A stretch of 64,000 nucleotides of DNA, taken from contig NC_034012.1 of assembly GCF_000346465.2 (NCBI RefSeq), positions 24,133,811 to 24,197,810 of the forward strand, given 5' to 3'. Made by a program: the position numbers and the translations under genes. Source of the stretch: Prunus persica. Taxonomy: Eukaryota > Streptophyta > Magnoliopsida > Rosales > Rosaceae. The notes under the pieces are model-generated. The model made no database searches, had not been told where the DNA came from, and worked only from the letters and a program-made list of their open reading frames with translations. Within the stretch, counting starts at the first letter, position 1; the number at the start of each line of letters is the position of its first letter. Below, piece after piece: positions 57,401 through 64,000 of the stretch.

Positions 57401-60400
57401 TTTGTTAGTTCCTAGGTTCTCTAAGTTTAGTTTTTCCAGATTTCAGTAGGATTTCTAAGTTTCCTATTTTAATTGGATTAGGATTTCTTTCCTAGAATAA
57501 GTTTAATTTTCCTTTTCACTCTAGGGTTAGATTATTATAAATACCCCGTCTATGTAATTCATTATAGAGTTGAGTTGTTGAGATATAAAGAAAAGTTTAT
57601 TTTCCAGAGATTGGAGACTACTTGGTGTGAAGCCAAACCCCTGGAGTGATTTCAGACCTCTCTCTTTTGTTCTATTTTCTGTTTTCCATTGTTTTCGCTT
57701 CCGCTAAACTACCTAAATCTAAAATTCACCCGTATCCTACATCAAAATTGAATTTTCTAAAAGAAATAATCAAGGCATGGAATTTGGAAGCTTTTGGAGA
57801 TACAAAAAAGAGAACAGGAAAGTTGAGGACAGAATAAAAGAATAAGATTTGTTGGATTGAATGAAGGAGGGAGATTGTCAGAGGAAGGCCAGAGTGAGAG
57901 AGCGAGATCAAGGAAGAGATCATGAAGAGGGATTTTAATATGGAAAATATCGTGTGGAGGCAAATGGCAAAACTGGAGTTAGGAAAAGAGGAAGACGGAA
58001 ATACAAGGATGTTTCACAAGTTGGTAAATGAGAGGAAGAAGAGAAAAATGATAGAGAGATTGGGATTGGGTGATGGGACCATAATAGAGGATGATGGAAG
58101 GATTGAGGAAAAACTAATTGTCTTTTCAAAAATATTATTCAAAAGAAAATGGTTTAAGGCTGAGTTTGGAGGGTTTGGATTGGAAGCCTATAATGTAGTT
58201 AATAAGAAGAGCAGTTTTCGAGTGCTGCCCTTGTATCAACATTTTTGGGGATCTTAAAGGAGAATCTCTTCCCACATAAATGCAGCGTTATCCAAATTCG
58301 GATCACACAAAATAGTTTCTTGTATAAACTTACTAAAATCCTTCATACTCCGTCACTCTTCCCTCATTTTCATACTTTGAGACAAATCTTGTTACATTAA
58401 ATTCTCCCCCCATCCACCACCTTTGACTACAAAGCCCATAAAGATCAGTAAGCTCTTTCCTCAAATTACCCCCCTCCCATGGCCTACTAGGGCCGTATAC
58501 CCTGAGATCCACCACTCCACACCATTCTGCCCCTTTATGTTTATTAAACCTGAAAGCTCACTTTGGACATATTCCGCAACCCTAACCAGTATGTCCCACA
58601 TAAGTATATGGTGCAACAAAAAAGAATTATTTAGTATTTTGTTCTGTGGATGTATCTTGTCAACAGCCAGTCCACAAGAGAACCCCGAAACGGGAGCAAA
58701 CCCCTTTTCTCTCATACCTTATTCCAAAACTACTTCAGGCCCTTTGTTTTCAATATTATTCTGTCTTTGATAACCAGTCAACATATAAAATCTTTCAACA
58801 GTGAAAGCCCCAGCACAAGCAATTGACAATAACCACTACAGAGCATGTTACCATAGAAATATGGGCAAGTTGGTTTACCTGCAGATGAAAAGCAACCAAT
58901 TGTATTATGCTTAAGGAACTCAGAGTTCTATCTTTGGGACTATTGATATTATGGGCTTTTGCCCAGGCTTTCATCTGAAAAGGGAGAAAAAGATGTTATG
59001 GTATGTTTCATGCCTGTAAGATGCTAAATATTATTAATAACCTGGACAAAATAATAAGATTACTAGAGTTCCTTTCACCTCAAACAGTGAAAAATAAATA
59101 AAATAAAGAAATAAATAAGATGATAAGACTATCCCTCATCAACATTAAGCCCACTACAAATTATTGCAAGAACCTTTATGATTTTTCAAATCATTTTTCT
59201 CAAGGATGTAATCTTTGCCACAACTTGAATGATAGAGGACTTTCATATCAATTCATTGTTTTGGGATTTTCACTTGTATAGAGTTTTTTTTTTTTTTTTT
59301 TTAAATGATTCTATGTTAGAAGGAAGCTGACACATTTTCAAGACATACAAGATTTGAAAGATGAGGCAAGCGCGTATTTTGTGCAAATTTGAGGTTGAGA
59401 GCATTGGTCGTTGTTAAGATTAGATTGTCCAACTCAAAACCAATTGTAATGGGTGGAGAGGCTCAAGATTTTACATATTGCTCTGCAAGGCTTTAAAATT
59501 TTAATGTGAGATTTTCACAACAATCACATTTGATTTCGTTGTCCTTTCACTTTACAACTTTTCGTCCACCTGCTATTCTGAGAGCTGAGGCTAGGAATCT
59601 AAGTCATATTAAATGTTCGGATGGCGTGTGTTTGGCCAAGAAGTTAATATTCTTGGATACTTATTTGATTATTTGGGGGTTTTGGCTAATAAGGCGATAA
59701 CGCTTTAGATATCACACAGCAGATAACGCAGTTAGATAAAGCTAGTTTACTTGTTTAGAGTGAAACCCTGCCCACCCTGATGTGTTTTTTCAGCATATCT
59801 TTGGATTATTTTGATGGGAAGACATAACAACACGGGGAAAGAAGCGTGAAGAGCCCCAACCTAAGCTATGGCAATTGCATGAAGAAATGGATTTGAACCA
59901 GGGCTAGGGTACAGTAGGTTCAGGTGGGATACGAAGAGCTTTTAGACAGAAGAAGCTATTTCCTGTCAAGGAAAAGGGGGGTTTTGCTTCTTTTCCAGAG
60001 TTTTAAGTATTTAGACTTGACATTCACTAAAGCACATTCAAGCAACTTCTTGGGCTGTGGACTCCCAGATATTTTTAGTAAAGTTTAAACCTATGAGCAT
60101 TCAGAATTTCATACTTAATAACATTTTTCAGATATCAAAATAATCTTTTATTCCCTCAAAAACTCAAGGTCCTTCTAGAGCAAGATTATCCTCGTCCAAT
60201 TGTGAAATCACATTAGCCTCAACCTAATATATATATATAGTGCAATTCAAACGGCAAATATCATCAAAATGTCATGCCGCAAATGTAAGAATGTTTTAAA
60301 GCAGCAAAATGCACCCAAACAAAAACCTTAAAAGAAGTTCTGAAAACAAGTACAAGAAAGAGGTGTTCTAATAGACCCAGAAAAAATAAAAATTGGCTCA

Positions 60401-60559
60401 GGGACTTCTTACACCTTGATATCCAATTTCTTGCCATCCAATACGATTACAAAATAAGAAAGAAAAACAAAATTCGACATTAAAAAAATAAAAAACAAAA
60501 ACAAAAACCCAAACTCCCCGGGAGCACCTCCCCGGTTCACTGTGGCCTCCCCAACACAA

Positions 60560-60629
<70 letters not shown>

Positions 60630-63136
60630 ACCTGCCTCTAGGTTGACCTCCAGATCCCTGGCCACCATAGAGGCACTGGTCAGAGAGAGAGAGAGAGAGA
60701 GAGGAGAAGATAGGATAAGAGAGTAGGCGGAGGAGGCAGGCAGTTGAAGGGAAGGGGAGAAGGGGTACCAGATTTGGGGTTGGTTTTTCCTTTTTTTTCT
60801 TTTTTAAATTTGAAGTTTCTAGTTTAAAATTTTAGTGGGAGGGTAAAATTGAATTTCAAGGAGAAAATAAAAGTTGGGTCAATTTATATTAGATGCAAAA
60901 TATAAAAAAATAATAATAAATGCAAATGTTGTTAATTTGGCAAGGTTAACAGTAAGGGGAAATGTGCTACTTTTCTAACAAGGCATCAGATATGTACTTA
61001 TATTTTCAATTACCAGAAAGCTCAGTTTCTGAAACCTTTCATCAATTCCAGAAACTAGGTGGAGGATCTGGGATTTTTGAATGCCATCCCTGTTCTCAAC
61101 TGATAAATCACATTCGATCCCAGTTCCACAATCAATAAATTTGATAATTGGCACCCTAGCAGTCATAATTGCTTGCACACCAATGACATGCCCTTCCCCT
61201 ACAGCATAAAAACACATAAATGACATGGGAATAGAATGTGATAATTAGCATACTTAAGACATCAAAACTCAAAAGTCACTTACACTTCTGATATTACAAA
61301 ACGTGTTTACCCTAAGGTTCATATAACTGTAGCAGTCAGCCAAATATTTATACAAACAGAAACATCTCAAATACCCTCTAAAGAAGAAAAGAAAAATACT
61401 AAGATAAGTAATAACTCTTGAAAAGTTAGAAACATTACGTTTACAACACTATCAACAATCATATAGACATGTAATTTACTAAAGGCAAACATCTACTAAT
61501 CAATTTAGCTTTAGAAATCATTTTCAATTGTTGATATTGCAAAACGTCAAACTTATAGTAATTCAAACATAAAATGCATTTGAAAATTCTTATAGGATAT
61601 ATCACACCACCACAAATAAAACGACTCATGGAGTATAAACACATACATGCAATAGGGTGTCTGTGTGTGTGATACAAGGAGGAAAGCTAGTGAAAACCTA
61701 AGTTAAGGACTTAAATTGAGGGCCACATGCGGGCACACCCTGCAATGTGGTCTCATCATCTTTTTTGGTCGAAGTGGTCTCATCATCTAAACTTCCATTT
61801 TACAACTTCTGGTTAAAGCAACATCTCTGCCAAAACTAACCAATTGGAAACCATTAAGTTACTCGGTTGTGATCAAATGTATACACGAGTACAGCGTTCC
61901 AATAAACACTGAAATTATCATAGTGGCAATCAAATGTGATGAGGACATCTTTGTCAAGCTTGTTAGGGTTTACAAACGAAAGAGATGGAAGAGGAAATTA
62001 TTAATTAGTTTCCTAATTTATTTGTTAGTTTTCTAGGTTCTCTAAGTTTTCCAGATTTCATTAGGATTTCTAGTTTTTCCACATTTCCAAGTTTCCTATT
62101 TTATTTGGATTAGGATTTGCTTCCTAGAATATGTTTAATTTGCCTTTTCACTCTAGGGTAATATTATTATAAATACCCCTTCTATGTAATTCATGATGAA
62201 AGTTGAGTTATTGAGATATTGAGAAAAGTTTATTTTCCAGAGATTGGAGACTCCTTGGTGTGAAGCCAAAAACCCTGGAGTGATTCCAGACCTATCTTTA
62301 TTTGTTCTATTTTATGTTTTCCATTGTTTTCACTTCCGCTAAACTACCTAAATCTACAATTCACCCGTGTCCTACATCAAAATGGCCAAACAATTTTCAG
62401 TTTGGCTGATCTTTTTCTAGGATGATACTAGAAGAGGCACCTAAAAAAATTGTGGGGTGGAAGATTCGGACAATTCCTAATTGAGTTTCTCATAAATGGA
62501 TCTCCTTTGCAACAAAAACAAAGACAAAAAAACAAAAAAGAAAAAAAAGCCAAATTGGAATTCGCTTGACGAGCTAATTATGATCAACTAAAAAAGTTGA
62601 ACATAGTGTTTACCATACCATTGAAATGGTAATGATGTTAATCAACGGCTAAACCATGTCCAATTTGGCTAATGTTAAAACACACACTCTATCAGTGTTT
62701 TAATAACAATTAGAAAGAGATCTTACACACCCATTGGCATGGCCTCACTCACAAATAAAATAAGTAGGATGCTGGCATAGAGCAGACCCAGGTAAAACTC
62801 TGTGTGTGTGTGTGTTGATTCAAGAATACTGGAGTGTAGTTCGAGTGGAAACAGCACCAAAAGGAAAGTGTAAGAACTACAACTTTATGTGATTCTACAT
62901 TCAAGGTGTCTAATCATGAGACAGAAAGTAGTAGAAATTTTTAAACGTTCAAAAATTACTTTGAAGAGAGTAAAACTTTTTAGCAAACTTCCGTAGGGTT
63001 TTGATCTTCATATCTCGAGGAAAAGTGCCTACAATGTTACCGAAATTAACAGATAGGTCTAGGTCACTTCCAATACTGAACATATCCATTACAAAAGAGC
63101 CAAATCCCTCCACAACAGGAGAATTGCCAGAATTTC
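54423..63136 (-). CDS. Terminal nucleotidyltransferase (HESO1/URT1 superfamily), 5' incomplete
   Basis: Seven minus-strand exons splice in frame to 370 codons: 62960-63136, 61014-61198, 58879-58974, 56369-56414, 55169-55275, 54915-55010, 54423-54830. The catalytic domain shows GFGSFV...GSDLDLSV (GS and DxD) and the third Asp in GIECDLSVENRDG. Next come SFLMKAWAKAHNIN, the PAP-associated region (PPIIPPF, NKESLADLFITLLVKLASVE) and VEDFTDLSQNVARAVG. The tail is Gln/Gly/Trp-rich. Such enzymes add U or A to RNA 3' ends in RNA decay; which nucleotide cannot be told. It looks closest to the Arabidopsis At3g45750 type, from memory. The first exon here needs one base from an upstream exon that I did not find; it is probably beyond 64,000. 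A donor-like GTAAGT inside the last exon allows a shorter splice form. Confidence 0.85.
56570..57316 (-). pseudogene. LINE ORF2 zinc-knuckle end fragment in intron
   Basis: The minus strand at 57199-56993 reads IVHGKVNTCDMLDWRR, then SPTWCVICKGGVESLNHM, the zf-RVT pattern at the end of plant L1 ORF2. It is in the same orientation as the host gene and lies in its intron. It is cut at 57316 by a solo LTR. Confidence 0.65.
57317..57744 (+). mobile_element. Solo LTR, copy 1
   Basis: 428 bp beginning TGATGAGGACATC and ending CCTACATCA. It is flanked by perfect AAATT duplications (57312-57316 and 57745-57749). A TATA-like 'ttataaatacccc' lies near 57535. A second copy is at 61937-62379. No internal coding sequence is present. 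It lies antisense to the host gene, within LINE-derived intron sequence. Confidence 0.9.
57750..58260 (+). pseudogene. LINE ORF2 fragment, opposite orientation
   Basis: Plus-strand frames read EIIKAWNLEAFGD and, after stops, WRQMAKLELGKEEDGNTRMF then HKLVNERKKRKMI. This is the conserved region between endonuclease and reverse transcriptase of plant L1 ORF2. Neighbouring LINE pieces are on the minus strand. Confidence 0.65.
58333..58515 (-). pseudogene. LINE endonuclease-domain fragment
   Basis: The minus strand reads VYGPSRPWEGGNLRKELTDL, then WWMGGEFNVTRF, which matches the GDFN block of L1-type endonuclease with Asp changed to Glu. It is short and isolated. Confidence 0.6.
60563..60633. 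repeat. CT microsatellite in nucleotidyltransferase intron
   Basis: About 30 CT units with one interruption, followed 50 bp later by an AG tract (60682-60704) on the same strand. The two are complementary and could pair. Confidence 0.9.
61937..62379 (+). mobile_element. Solo LTR, copy 2
   Basis: 443 bp, same family and orientation as copy 1, with TGATGAGGACATC and CCTACATCA ends. Perfect AAATG duplications flank it (61932-61936 and 62380-62384). It lies in the first visible intron of the nucleotidyltransferase gene. Confidence 0.9.
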
Positions 63137-64000
63137 CTGAAAGAAAAAGGCAAAAAGTGCTGAATAACCAAAGGTACATGAAAGGGAATACAATTAAGAA
63201 TAAAGCTGAGATGGAATACGACATGGACCAAGAAAAAGTTAGAAAGCCCCTTAACAGAAATAACAAACGCAGGCTGACATGTATAATGGAGCATAAATCG
63301 GGATGATTAGAGTGGAAATTTATTCAGTGAGACTAAACAGCTCAAGAAGAATAGTCAGAGTGCTTTTTAATTCCAATCTATTGTGGAATTGTGCTACCTA
63401 GACCTCTTTTTGGGTACTGTGGTGGGAAACAAATAGACTAAACAACTATGAGAGAGAAGAGGATATGACTTCATTTGGGATAAAATAGGATGTTTTCCTT
63501 CACTTTGGCCTTCCATACCTCATTATTGTAAGGATGGCCCCTTGGGTTGATTGTCTTGATCAGGTCTGGGGTTTTGTTGTTTTTTCTTTGCTGTTCTTGA
63601 TATTCGGTTTTGTCTTAATCTCTCCCATCTTGTTTGTACTCTCTTTTTCTTTCTTTTATACATTCCCGTCTCTTATAAAATAAAATAAAAAGAACAGTAA
63701 ACATGTAATAATTTCTATACTTGCAGAATCTTATATATAATAAGAATGTGCTCCTATGTCTAACCTTTCAATTAAGATTTGTCAGCCTAAAATTATATTG
63801 GTGTTGGGACAATTTTGGTGCAACACTTTATGAGGGGAAAACTTAAGTGTCTGGAATTGACACATGGAGATAATAGGTGACAAGCTGGGCAACTTAGAGC
63901 ATGAAAATAAATGTTTCAAGTTTCCACTTAAGCCTCTCAAATCTGACAAATTTAGCGTGAAACGCCAGCCAAGTTGTATGTCAATTACTAAAGCAAGTTG
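63137..64000. other. Upstream intron or 5' region of the nucleotidyltransferase gene
   Basis: I searched the minus strand here for the missing upstream exon (it must end at phase 1) and found no convincing one. The sequence is AT-rich with no other gene. It is most likely intron. Confidence 0.4.

Noticed and set aside
62949..63306. Plus-strand frame 63001-63306 and the full minus-strand frame 62949-63266 as separate genes
   Set aside because: The minus frame contains the nucleotidyltransferase exon 62,960-63,136 plus intron read-through, and the plus frame is its antisense shadow.

Overview
The window looks like nuclear DNA of a eudicot plant. It is AT-rich, has long intron-bearing genes with GT-AG junctions, and is dense with nested transposable elements of typical plant families. 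A DUF4219/UBN2-like domain fused to ankyrin repeats and a PGG domain is a combination I associate with Rosaceae such as Prunus or Malus; that placement is an inference. All exon models here were built by hand from reading frames, splice sites and protein families. No database was searched.

Layout. 1-8.6 kb is a bed of decayed DNA elements: an inverted-repeat element with a plant-mobile-domain remnant at 454-2478, a Harbinger-like ORF1 remnant on the minus strand at about 2.99-4.2 kb, and short inverted-repeat elements. 8.7-13.8 kb holds an intact 8-exon ankyrin/PGG membrane protein gene with a duplicated exon and a probable solo LTR in an intron. 14.3-17.9 kb is a broken Copia element cut off at the start of its reverse transcriptase. 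17.9-21.0 kb is LTR-type and unassigned sequence. 21,002-29,017 is a complete but gag-only LTR element with a CTTAC target duplication; its 3' LTR carries a 2.1-kb insertion flanked by an exact 9-bp duplication.

29,641-43,021 is a complete 13.4-kb CACTA element with a GGA target duplication. It carries an intact 7-exon Transposase_24-like plus Ulp1-protease gene and a TNP2 transposase gene with two in-frame stops. It also holds a captured, rearranged piece of the host proteasome gene RPN6. Arrays of an ACCGTCGT/ACGACGGT motif fill its ends and also the introns of the first gene.

43.1-64 kb is host gene space. A short inverted-repeat element at 43,120-43,582 is followed by an intact 9-exon NIPA-type magnesium transporter gene on the plus strand (44,396-51,105). 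Facing it is a terminal nucleotidyltransferase (HESO1/URT1 superfamily) on the minus strand, from 54,423 to beyond 63,136; its 5' end lies outside the window or was not found. The two genes are convergent, separated by 3.3 kb that contains a dead LINE reverse transcriptase. The nucleotidyltransferase introns hold LINE pieces and two solo LTRs of one family, each with a perfect 5-bp target duplication.

The most unusual content is inside the CACTA element: three introns of its protease gene share the same roughly 150-bp motif cassette, one exon begins in motif sequence, and a host proteasome fragment rides in its 5' half.
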